A stretch of 64,000 nt of DNA from Bradyrhizobium sp. AZCC 1721. Lineage in GTDB: Bacteria > Pseudomonadota > Alphaproteobacteria > Rhizobiales > Xanthobacteraceae. Below the pieces are notes generated by a model. It was not told the DNA's origin. It did not search any database and saw only the letters and a list, made by a program, of their open reading frames with translations. The stretch's first letter is position 1, and each line of letters starts with the position of its first letter. Below, piece after piece: positions 34,969 to 42,257 of this stretch. Position numbers and translations under genes: made by a program. Location of the stretch: the NCBI RefSeq assembly GCF_036924715.1, contig NZ_JAZHSB010000001.1, positions 6,315,001-6,379,000 of the forward strand, in the 5' to 3' direction.

Positions 34969-35355
34969 TCATTCGGAAGGCCAATTATCCCGGATCCAGC
35001 GGGCCAGGCTTTCTTCGCTGACCTCGCCCGCGGCGAGGGAGAGGATGATGGCGGTGGCGTGCGCCGGATCGGGCGCAAAGGGTATATCGTTGACGCGCAA
35101 GAAGACCATCATGGCGTGGAACGCGATCCGCTTGTTGCCGTCCACGAACGCGCGATTACGGGCAAGACCGAACGCATAGGCTGCGGCGAGCGCTGCCATA
35201 TCGGTCTGCCCGTAATTCCATTGGTTCACTGGCCGCAAAATCGCCGACTCAAGAAGACCACGGTCTCGAATGCCTTCCGGTCCACCGAATATCGCCAGTT
35301 GCTCGGCATGCATGTCGATGACTTCATCGACATCGAGCCAAATTGGCTCACTCAT
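34969..35355 (-). CDS. Doc (death-on-curing) family toxin, possible catalytic His loss
   Basis: 128 residues. Fic/Doc fold: WLDVDEVIDMHAEQLAIFGG, IRDRGLLESAILRP, then ARNRAFVDGNKRIAFHAMMV. The family motif is HxFxDGNKR, and the His is normally where this sequence has Arg in NRAF (codon CGC in place of CAC). Doc toxins phosphorylate EF-Tu using that His. The ATG at 35355 overlaps the antitoxin stop by 4 bp. If the Arg is real, the toxin is likely inactive or altered. Classic antitoxin-toxin operon with 35352-35633. Confidence 0.82.
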   Translation of the reverse strand: MSEPIWLDVDEVIDMHAEQLAIFGGPEGIRDRGLLESAILRPVNQWNYGQTDMAALAAAYAFGLARNRAFVDGNKRIAFHAMMVFLRVNDIPFAPDPAHATAIILSLAAGEVSEESLARWIRDNWPSE

Positions 35356-35633
35356 TTTGCAAGCGCTGCAAACGTATCGCGATATTCGTGCATGACCTTG
35401 CGGGCGATTTCCATGGTCCGCGCGTGCTTCGGATTGAAAGGTGAGAGCCGCAGACTGCCATCCGGTTGCTCGACCGGATAGAACTTGTCTCCCTCCTTGA
35501 GATTGAGCCGGGCAAGAAGCTCTTTTGGCAGGATCACGCCGACCGAGTTACCGATCTTCCGGATTTGAAGGGCGGTGTCCTCCAGCCTGTATTCGCGAGA
35601 GGCTTCTTCCATTCCGCGAGGGGTTTTGCTCAT
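35352..35633 (-). CDS. AbrB/MazE-like antitoxin of the Doc module
   Basis: 93 residues. The DNA-binding swapped-hairpin core is LQIRKIGNSVGVILPKELLA then LNLKEGDKFYPVEQPDG. The C-terminal HARTMEIARKVMHEYRD helix should bind and neutralise the toxin. Starts at 35633 with GGAG upstream; an internal Met at 35612 is possible. Autoregulation is likely through the inverted repeat at 35646-35668 just upstream. Note that many Doc toxins pair with Phd; here the partner is an AbrB-type protein. Confidence 0.85.
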   Translation of the reverse strand: MSKTPRGMEEASREYRLEDTALQIRKIGNSVGVILPKELLARLNLKEGDKFYPVEQPDGSLRLSPFNPKHARTMEIARKVMHEYRDTFAALAK

Positions 35634-35645
35634 GACACCAGCTCC

Positions 35646-35668
35646 GTGTTGTACAATATGTATAACAC
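35646..35668. promoter_or_regulatory. Palindromic operator of the antitoxin-toxin operon
   Basis: GTGTTGTACAA-T-ATGTATAACAC: 9 of 11 positions in the two arms pair, in an AT-rich stretch 13 bp before the antitoxin start. Fits an autoregulatory AbrB-type operator overlapping the promoter. Confidence 0.65.
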
Positions 35669-35743
35669 GGCCTTACGGTCCGTTCAACGAATGTTTTACG
35701 CTGGGTTCTCCACTCGGTCGCTCGGCCGGAAAGCGAGCCGCCC

Positions 35744-36331
35744 CTAAGCCACCACGAAATCGAAACGCCCGGCGAGCCAGCCGGCGTTCTTGGCCGTGCG
35801 TACCAGCAACTCCTTGCGAAACAGGCCGTCAGTGCGGTTCAGCGCTTCGCCCGGGAAATAGAGCTGAGTGGTCAGCATGCGGCCGCCGCGCGGCTGCACC
35901 TTCACGTGGATATGGCGTGTGCGGCCGACATAGGCGCCGGGCACGATGCTGCGCAACCTGTAGCGCCCTTCCGCATCGGAGAACTGGTGACCGCGCAAGC
36001 GAAAACCGGAATTGTCATATCGGCCCTTGTCGTCGGCCTGCCAGAAATCCAGCAAGGCTCCGGCGACCGGCTTGCAGGCGCGGGTAAGAACGAAGCCGAC
36101 CAGCTCGATCGGCTGTCCCGCCATGCCTTCTTCAATCAGCTCGACGCGCTCGGGCGAAGAGGGCTTGAAGAACGGCCCTTCGGTCTGCGCCACTGTTGCG
36201 GCGTCGCCGTCATGGCATTCGGGGGTGGGAGCAAGCGGCGCCTGAGCAACGCTACCGTCGATGACAAGCAGCGAACCGGCTGCGAAGACGCCCGCTCCAA
36301 GCACCGCGCGCCGTGTTGGGGTGTCGATCAT
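35744..36331 (-). CDS. Intradiol ring-cleavage dioxygenase family protein, exported
   Basis: 195 residues from the ATG at 36331 (SD GAGGGGAG). A twin-Arg-like signal (TRRAVLGAGVFAAGSLLVID) precedes the catalytic domain. ATVAQTEGPFF is the conserved entry; Tyr in GRYDNSGF and in PGAYVGRTRH plus HIHVKV supply the Tyr2/His2 Fe(III) ligands. Related to protocatechuate 3,4-dioxygenase beta subunit but single-chain and exported, so its substrate is unknown. Single gene. Confidence 0.82.
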   Translation of the reverse strand: MIDTPTRRAVLGAGVFAAGSLLVIDGSVAQAPLAPTPECHDGDAATVAQTEGPFFKPSSPERVELIEEGMAGQPIELVGFVLTRACKPVAGALLDFWQADDKGRYDNSGFRLRGHQFSDAEGRYRLRSIVPGAYVGRTRHIHVKVQPRGGRMLTTQLYFPGEALNRTDGLFRKELLVRTAKNAGWLAGRFDFVVA

Positions 36332-36432
36332 GGGGCACTCCCCTCTTGTCGCCCCTATCATGTAGGGTGACAGCGGCGGAAATTGTATCCGCGCCCATCA
36401 CAATTCCGTTTCGTGCCCCGGGGCCGAACCTG

Positions 36433-38295
36433 TCAGCCCATCGCTTCCAGCTCGTCGATCATGCCTGCGATGACCGACAGCCCGCCGTCCCAGAATTTGG
36501 GATCCCTGGCATCGAGCCCGAATGGCTTGAGCAGCTCGGAATAATGCTTGGTGCCGCCGGCTGCGAGCATGGCGAGATAGCGCTCGGCAAAACCCTCGGT
36601 TGCGTTTTCGTAGACGGCATAAAGCGAGTTCACCAGGCAATCGCCGAACGCATAGGCGTAGACGTAGAACGGCGAATGGATGAAGTGCGGAATGTACATC
36701 CAGAAATTTTCGTAGCCCGGACGTATGTCGATGGCCGGCCCGAGGCTTTCACCCTGCACGCTGAGCCAGATCTGGCCGATGCGCTCGGCGGTCAGTTCGC
36801 CGTTCTTGCGCTCGGTGTGCACGGCGCGCTCGAACGAATAGAACGCGATCTGCCGCACCACGGTGTTGATCATGTCCTCGACCTTGCCGGCCAGCAGCGC
36901 CTGGCGCTGCTTGGCGTTTTTGGTCTGCGACAGGAGCCTCTTGAAGGTCAGCATTTCGCCGAACACGCTTGCCGTCTCCGCAAGCGTCAGCGGCGTCGGC
37001 GCCATCAGCGCGCCGTTCTTCGCGGCCAGCACCTGGTGCACGCCATGGCCGAGCTCATGCGCCAGCGTCATCACGTCGCGCGGCTTGCCCTGGTAATTCA
37101 TCAGCACATAGGGGTGCGCCGAGGGCGTGGTCGGGTGCGAGAACGCGCCTGGCACCTTGCCCGGCCGCACCGGTGCATCGATCCAGCGGTCGGTGAAGAA
37201 ACGTTCCGCGATATCAGCCATCTCGGCGGAGAAGCCGCGATAGGCCGTCAGCACCATCTTCTGCGCCTCGGGCCAGGCGATCGTGCCGGCCGCCGCGAAC
37301 GGCAGCGGCGCGTTGCGGTCCCAATGCGCCAGCTTCTTCTTTTTGAACCAGCCGGCTTTCAGATTGTAGTAGCGGTGCGACAGCCGCGGATAGGCCGCAC
37401 GAACCGAGCCGACCAGCGCATCGACGACCTCGCGTTCGACGCGGTTATTCAGGTGGCGCGAATCCGCAACGTCCTGGAAGCCACGCCAGCGATCGGAAAT
37501 TTCCTTGTCCTTGGCGAGCGTGTTGGTGACGAGGGCAAAGGTCCGCTCATTATCCTTGAACGTTTTCGCCAGCGCCTGCGCGGCGGCCTTGCGCTTTTCC
37601 GGCGCACGGTCCTGCAGCAGATTGAGTGTCGGCTCGATCGCGAGCTCCTTGGTCCCGACCTTGAAGCGCAGGCCGGAGATGGTCTGGTCGAACAGCCGGT
37701 TCCAGGCGGCATAGCCGCTCTGGGATTTTTCGTGAAACAACTGCTCGACGCGATCTTCGAGCTGATACGGCTTGTCCTTGCGCAGATCCTCGATCCACGG
37801 CCGGTAATGCGCGAGCTCGGGCGTTTGCATCGCGCGCTCGATCGCGGCGTCTTCGATGCGGTTGAGTTCGAGCGCGAAGAACAGCAGATGCAGCGAGGCC
37901 GCCGTCAGCCGCTCGGAGACGTCGCCGTAGAACTTGGAAATCACGGGATCGACGCTGTCGCCGGCATGAACGAGGCCTGCATAGGAGCCGAGCCGGCCGG
38001 CCAAATCGTCGATCGCCTCGTAGCGCCCGACCGCCTCCGCCAGCCAAAGACCGCCCTCGTCGCGGGCAACGCCTTCCGCCAGCTTGCCTTTGTAGTCCGT
38101 TTCAAACGCGACGCAGTCGGTATCCATCTTCTGCAGATCGCGAGCGATTTCAGGCGCGTCGATGCCGGAGTAAAGATCGGCGAGATTCCATTCCGGCAAT
38201 TTGCCGGTTTTGGGTTTGGCTGCGCTCCCCTTGCTGCCCTTGACGGGCTTACGGGACGTATTGACGGCTCGGGAGGTCGCAGATTTTGCGCTCAT
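36433..38295 (-). CDS. M3-family oligoendopeptidase (PepF-like)
   Basis: 620 residues. Zinc motif LAHELGHGVHQ (HExxH) at about residue 408, with a downstream Glu in LAETASVFGE as third ligand. The N-terminal helical half is typical of M3B peptidases. A ~20-residue Lys/Ser-rich extension precedes the core. Cytosolic; cleaves short oligopeptides. Length is close to the usual 600. Single gene on the minus strand. Confidence 0.9.
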   Translation of the reverse strand: MSAKSATSRAVNTSRKPVKGSKGSAAKPKTGKLPEWNLADLYSGIDAPEIARDLQKMDTDCVAFETDYKGKLAEGVARDEGGLWLAEAVGRYEAIDDLAGRLGSYAGLVHAGDSVDPVISKFYGDVSERLTAASLHLLFFALELNRIEDAAIERAMQTPELAHYRPWIEDLRKDKPYQLEDRVEQLFHEKSQSGYAAWNRLFDQTISGLRFKVGTKELAIEPTLNLLQDRAPEKRKAAAQALAKTFKDNERTFALVTNTLAKDKEISDRWRGFQDVADSRHLNNRVEREVVDALVGSVRAAYPRLSHRYYNLKAGWFKKKKLAHWDRNAPLPFAAAGTIAWPEAQKMVLTAYRGFSAEMADIAERFFTDRWIDAPVRPGKVPGAFSHPTTPSAHPYVLMNYQGKPRDVMTLAHELGHGVHQVLAAKNGALMAPTPLTLAETASVFGEMLTFKRLLSQTKNAKQRQALLAGKVEDMINTVVRQIAFYSFERAVHTERKNGELTAERIGQIWLSVQGESLGPAIDIRPGYENFWMYIPHFIHSPFYVYAYAFGDCLVNSLYAVYENATEGFAERYLAMLAAGGTKHYSELLKPFGLDARDPKFWDGGLSVIAGMIDELEAMG

Positions 38296-38337
38296 GACAC
38301 TTTCAAAATTGAGAGGTGATCAGGAAATTGGGCGAGA

Positions 38338-38781
38338 TCAGGCGAAAGCCGAAAGCTGCGGTGCCAATTGGACAAGCAGTTCCTCGCTTTCGGCGAGCAT
38401 CGGCTCGACCCTTTCATTCATCACGCTACGGATCGCGCACCACAACACGATCGCGCGCACCATAAGCCACGACGTGCTCGGGACTGCCGCCCGCGCGTGC
38501 AACGCGACGAGATCGAGGTTTCGGTGCTCGAAGAGCAACCGTCCAAAACCATCCTCAAGGATATAACGTCCGCCGATCCGCGACACACACAACTCGCAAG
38601 CCTGATCCGGAAGCGGTCCCAGCAGGTAGAACTGGGCATCGCGCTTCTCCGTCATGCCGGTTTCCCATTCGCGTCCGGTGCCCGGCGCAAGCGCTGCGCT
38701 CAGAGCCGCGACAATGGTGCTGAGTTCTCGCTCACTCCACTCACCCGCGTCCTGTTTGCGCTCGAACGCAACCACGCTCAT
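38338..38781 (-). CDS. Hypothetical protein coupled to XRE regulator (147 aa)
   Basis: Begins SVVAFERKQDAGEWSERELS. The mid part contains CELCVSRIGGRYILEDGFGR with two close Cys, then a helical C-terminus (VMNERVEPMLAESEELLVQL). No known domain. It overlaps the XRE regulator by 4 bp (ATGA), so it is translationally coupled to it. Function unknown. Two-gene cassette with 38778-39110. Confidence 0.7.
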   Translation of the reverse strand: MSVVAFERKQDAGEWSERELSTIVAALSAALAPGTGREWETGMTEKRDAQFYLLGPLPDQACELCVSRIGGRYILEDGFGRLLFEHRNLDLVALHARAAVPSTSWLMVRAIVLWCAIRSVMNERVEPMLAESEELLVQLAPQLSAFA

Positions 38782-39110
38782 GTGCTTTCCGCTCCGAACA
38801 GCAGCCGGTGCAATTCCGGCTCGTAGTACCTTAACAGATGCCTAGCGAAGGCGGCCGGTTCAAGACCCAATTCGCCGGCCCAAGCTCCCATAATTTCAGT
38901 TGGAACTCGACTGAACCCGTTCTCGACCTGGGAGATGAACGTGTAATATTTCAGGCCGAGGCGAGCAGCGAGATCCGCCTGCGACAATTCGGCATCCGCC
39001 CTCCGCTGCTTCAGCCAATCCCCGGCCAGTTTCCGCAACTGCTTGGCGTCCGGCGCGGCCTTGGCCGGCTGACGTTCAGCGGAACCATCTTGATGTTTTA
39101 CTCGTTTCAT
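38778..39110 (-). CDS. XRE-family helix-turn-helix regulator
   Basis: 110 residues. HTH at about residues 38-65: LKQRRADAELSQADLAARLG then LKYYTFISQVENGFSRVPTE, an XRE-type helix-turn-helix. A Lys/Arg/Ala-rich N-terminal extension of ~25 residues precedes it. The first gene of a coupled pair with the 147-residue unknown protein at 38338, which is probably its target or partner. Divergent from 39189. Confidence 0.8.
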   Translation of the reverse strand: MKRVKHQDGSAERQPAKAAPDAKQLRKLAGDWLKQRRADAELSQADLAARLGLKYYTFISQVENGFSRVPTEIMGAWAGELGLEPAAFARHLLRYYEPELHRLLFGAEST

Positions 39111-39188
39111 GATTACTAAACTATCTGGAATGAATGACCGGGTAGGTAATGTTCCCTACCACAATCTCAGCTCGCGAATAAGAATCCG

Positions 39189-39530
39189 ATGGCATTCTTG
39201 GACCGCAGTCAGATTGTTGAAACGACCGCCCGCACCCCTGCGGCTCGCGGCAAGGAGTTGTTCGCCGGCATCCTGCTCGTGGCGCTGATTGCGACCGTGG
39301 GAATCCGGAACGTGGTGCCGGCGGAGGCGCTGGCGCCCGCGATCGTCACCCTGCTCTTCGGCGTTGCCGCATTGACGGCCGGCTTCGCGCTGCTCTGCCG
39401 GCGCGACCGATTCCGCATCATGTGGTTCGACCTCGCCGGAAGCCTGACGTTCATCGGCGTCGTTCTGTCCGTTCTGATCGAACCGGATCAACTCGTCGAG
39501 CTCTTCGCCCTTTCCGACCAACCTGAGTAA
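39189..39530 (+). CDS. Small membrane protein of unknown function (113 aa)
   Basis: Three predicted helices (LFAGILLVALIATVGI, APAIVTLLFGVAALTAGFAL, and FDLAGSLTFIGVVLSVLI). A basic CRRDR loop sits between helices 2 and 3. No domain recognised. Divergently transcribed from the XRE pair, 78 bp apart. Downstream, 120 bp separate it from the TerC-like gene. Confidence 0.7.
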   Translation: MAFLDRSQIVETTARTPAARGKELFAGILLVALIATVGIRNVVPAEALAPAIVTLLFGVAALTAGFALLCRRDRFRIMWFDLAGSLTFIGVVLSVLIEPDQLVELFALSDQPE

Positions 39531-39650
39531 CGGAAGCAGTTTTTCGCAGCCTGACTGCGCCCTTTTACATGTGTTCGTCCAAGCCCGGGCCCCTCTGGCA
39601 GTTCACGCAAACTGCGATGTCGGATTGGACACTTCAACGGAGTGGCCCAA

Positions 39651-40295
39651 ATGCTAGAGTTGATCTCCTCTCAATCCCTGACAGCGCTTTTCCAGGTCGT
39701 GATGATCGATCTGGTGCTCGCCGGCGACAATGCGATTGTCATCGGCCTTGCGGCCGCGGGGCTACCCTATGATCAGCGCAGAAAAGCGATAGTGGTGGGC
39801 ATTCTGGCGGCAACGGCGCTGCGCATCGGCTTCGCCTCCGTAACGGTCCAGTTGCTGCAGATCATCGGACTGCTGCTCGCCGGCGGCGTCCTGCTGCTTT
39901 GGGTGTGCTGGAAGATGTGGCGCGAGTTGCGTACGTCGCATCATGACGAACCGAAATTGCAGAGTCTCTCAGCTGCAAGCACGATCGATGCGTCCGCCCC
40001 TGAACGTCATCGGAAAACGCTTGGCCAGGCCGTCTGGCAGATCACGCTGGCCGACGTCTCGATGTCGCTCGACAACGTGCTCGCCGTCGCGGGCGCAGCG
40101 CGCGAGCATCCGATGGTTCTGATTTTCGGCTTGGCGCTCTCCATCGCGCTGATGGGGCTTGCCGCCAACTTCATCGCCCGCCTGCTGGAGAAGCAGCGCT
40201 GGATCGCCTATGTCGGCCTCGCCATCATACTCTATGTGGCTCTCGACATGTGCTATCGCGGCGCGCTTGAAGTGTGGCCGCACCTCAGCGTCTAG
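39651..40295 (+). CDS. TerC/YjbE-family integral membrane protein
   Basis: 214 residues with about seven helices. The two conserved Asp/Asn clusters typical of TerC proteins are seen: MIDLVLAGDNAIVIGLAAAG near the N-terminus and LADVSMSLDNVLAVAG in the second half, with a linker of variable sequence (about 95-125). ATG at 39651. Family members move or sense metals such as manganese or supply metal to exported proteins. No yybP-ykoY riboswitch was recognised in the 120 bp upstream. Confidence 0.82.
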   Translation: MLELISSQSLTALFQVVMIDLVLAGDNAIVIGLAAAGLPYDQRRKAIVVGILAATALRIGFASVTVQLLQIIGLLLAGGVLLLWVCWKMWRELRTSHHDEPKLQSLSAASTIDASAPERHRKTLGQAVWQITLADVSMSLDNVLAVAGAAREHPMVLIFGLALSIALMGLAANFIARLLEKQRWIAYVGLAIILYVALDMCYRGALEVWPHLSV

Positions 40296-40397
40296 CCGCT
40301 TCTCAACAACGCCGTTTTTCAACGTTTAAGAGAACGTTAATCGGCATCGGCGAAATTGCCCCGATTCGGTACAATACAGTAGCGTGCGGGGAGAGCC

Positions 40398-41897
40398 ATG
40401 GCTGCCACCATTTTGATTGCCGACGACGACGCCGTGCAGCGCCGTTTGGTTGAAAACATGGTGCAGAAGTGCGGCTATGAGCCCCTGGTCGTCGACAGCG
40501 GCGATGCGGCCGTGGCCTTGCTGACCCCACCGGACGCGCAAGCGATCGACGCGGTCGTGCTCGACCTCGTAATGCCCGGCCTCGACGGGCTCGGCGTGCT
40601 CGCAAAAATGCGTGAAGCAGGCCTGAGCATCCCCGTCATCGTGCAGACCGCGCATGGCGGCATCGACAACGTAGTTTCGGCAATGCGCGCCGGCGCGCAG
40701 GATTTCGTGGTCAAGCCGGTCGGCTTCGAACGGCTACAGGTGTCGCTGCGCAACGCGCTCAACACCTCAGCGCTCAAGGGCGAATTGCAGCGCATCCGCC
40801 ACAGCCGCGAGGGACGGCTGACCTTTGCCGACATCATCACGCGCAGCGAGACTATGGCAGCCGTGCTGCGCACCGCGCAGAAGGCGGCGGCATCAAGCAT
40901 TCCTGTTCTGATCGAGGGCGAATCCGGTGTCGGCAAGGAATTGTTTGCCCGCGCCATTCACGGTTCCGGCGAACGCAAGGCAAAACCCTTCGTCGCGGTC
41001 AATTGCGGCGCCATTCCCGACAATCTCGTGGAGTCGATCCTGTTCGGCCATGAGAAGGGCGCCTTCACCGGTGCCACCGAACGGCACATGGGCAAGTTCG
41101 TCGAAGCTTCCGGCGGCACGCTGTTTCTCGACGAGGTCGGCGAGCTCCCGCTTGCGGCGCAAGTAAAGCTTTTGCGCGCGCTGCAGGAAGGAACCGTCGA
41201 GGCGGTCGGGGGTCGCAAGCCGGTGAAGGTCGACGTCCGCATCATTTCCGCGACCAACCGCAAGCTGCTCGATCTCGTGAAGAGCGGCGCGTTCCGCGAG
41301 GACCTGTTCTACCGGCTGCACGTGCTGCCGCTGACCATCCCGCCGCTGCGGATGCGGCGCGAAGACATCCCGCATCTGTTGCGGCATTTCCTGGCGCGCG
41401 TTGCCGCCGAGGAGAACCGCACCATCACCGGCATCAGCGGCGAGGCCGTGACCCATCTCGCGCAGCTCGATTGGCCCGGCAACATCCGCCAACTCGAAAA
41501 CACGGTGTACCGCGCCGTCGTCATGAGCGAAAGCGATCAGCTCGGCCTGTCTGATTTCCCGCAAGTCCTCGGCCAGGGCGTACCGGACGGCCAGATAACG
41601 CACAGCGAGCCGTTGGTCGTCGCGCCGTCGACGGCGCCTGCCATGGTTTCGGGTAGCGAGATACCAATTGCCCCGCTCGCCACTGCCGGCAGCCTTTCGA
41701 TGCTAACCACCACCGGCGAGGTGCGGCCGCTCGAAGACATGGAAAACGAGATCATCCGTTTCGCGATCTCGCATTATCGCGGCCAGATGTCGGAAGTCGC
41801 GCGCCGGCTCAAGATCGGTCGTTCCACGCTCTATCGTAAGCTCGATGAAGCTGCCGCCAACGACCCGGCCGAAGGCGGCGCGCAGGACGCTAGTTGA
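40398..41897 (+). CDS. Sigma-54-dependent response regulator (NtrC-like)
   Basis: 499 residues. Receiver domain 1-~120 with phospho-Asp in VVLDLVMPGLDG; AAA+ domain ~145-380 with GESGVGKEL, the GAFTGA loop that contacts sigma-54, and TLFLDEVGELPL; Fis-type HTH at the C-terminus (MSEVARRLKIGRSTLYRKL). An extended linker of ~70 residues precedes the HTH. Activates sigma-54 promoters. No adjacent histidine kinase, so the sensor is elsewhere. Confidence 0.92.
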   Translation: MAATILIADDDAVQRRLVENMVQKCGYEPLVVDSGDAAVALLTPPDAQAIDAVVLDLVMPGLDGLGVLAKMREAGLSIPVIVQTAHGGIDNVVSAMRAGAQDFVVKPVGFERLQVSLRNALNTSALKGELQRIRHSREGRLTFADIITRSETMAAVLRTAQKAAASSIPVLIEGESGVGKELFARAIHGSGERKAKPFVAVNCGAIPDNLVESILFGHEKGAFTGATERHMGKFVEASGGTLFLDEVGELPLAAQVKLLRALQEGTVEAVGGRKPVKVDVRIISATNRKLLDLVKSGAFREDLFYRLHVLPLTIPPLRMRREDIPHLLRHFLARVAAEENRTITGISGEAVTHLAQLDWPGNIRQLENTVYRAVVMSESDQLGLSDFPQVLGQGVPDGQITHSEPLVVAPSTAPAMVSGSEIPIAPLATAGSLSMLTTTGEVRPLEDMENEIIRFAISHYRGQMSEVARRLKIGRSTLYRKLDEAAANDPAEGGAQDAS

Positions 41898-42257
41898 GAC
41901 GCGAGCAACGGGCGCTTACGCGATTACGGCGCCCGCGTGGCAAAGATCGTGGCAAACCAAGGACATCGGTCGTTCGGAAGCTTTTGAACCGTGGCTTGGC
42001 GGTGACAGACAAATGGCGGGTGGCGTGGCAAAAACTGCGTGACCCGAATGCAAACGGGTAGTTTGAGGTCAGTTTGTCGTGAGTTGTCCCGCATGGCGCT
42101 GGCTGCATGAGAGGGGCACATGTATCGTCTGCGTTTGAATCGCGACTGCAGGCGTACGACTGAGAAACCGATCGAGGCCGGCGCTTTCCCGCGCAAGCTA
42201 TGAACGATGCCAACGACTGTTCCATGCCGGGGCAGTTTCGCCCAAGGGGGTGTGACG
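41898..42257. other. Intergenic region upstream of L,D-transpeptidase
   Basis: 360 bp without a convincing gene. An inverted repeat GGGCGC...GCGCCC (about 41909-41934) right after the response-regulator stop may terminate that transcript. The rest presumably holds the promoter of the 42258 gene. TGGCAAAAACTGC at about 42027 resembles a sigma-54 site but has the wrong spacing. Confidence 0.4.

Noticed and set aside
39531..39650. Manganese (yybP-ykoY) riboswitch upstream of the TerC-like gene
   Set aside because: The conserved loop sequences of that class were not found in the 120 bp.
42020..42045. Sigma-54 promoter TGGCAAAAACTGC
   Set aside because: Spacing between GG and GC is 8 rather than 10 bases.
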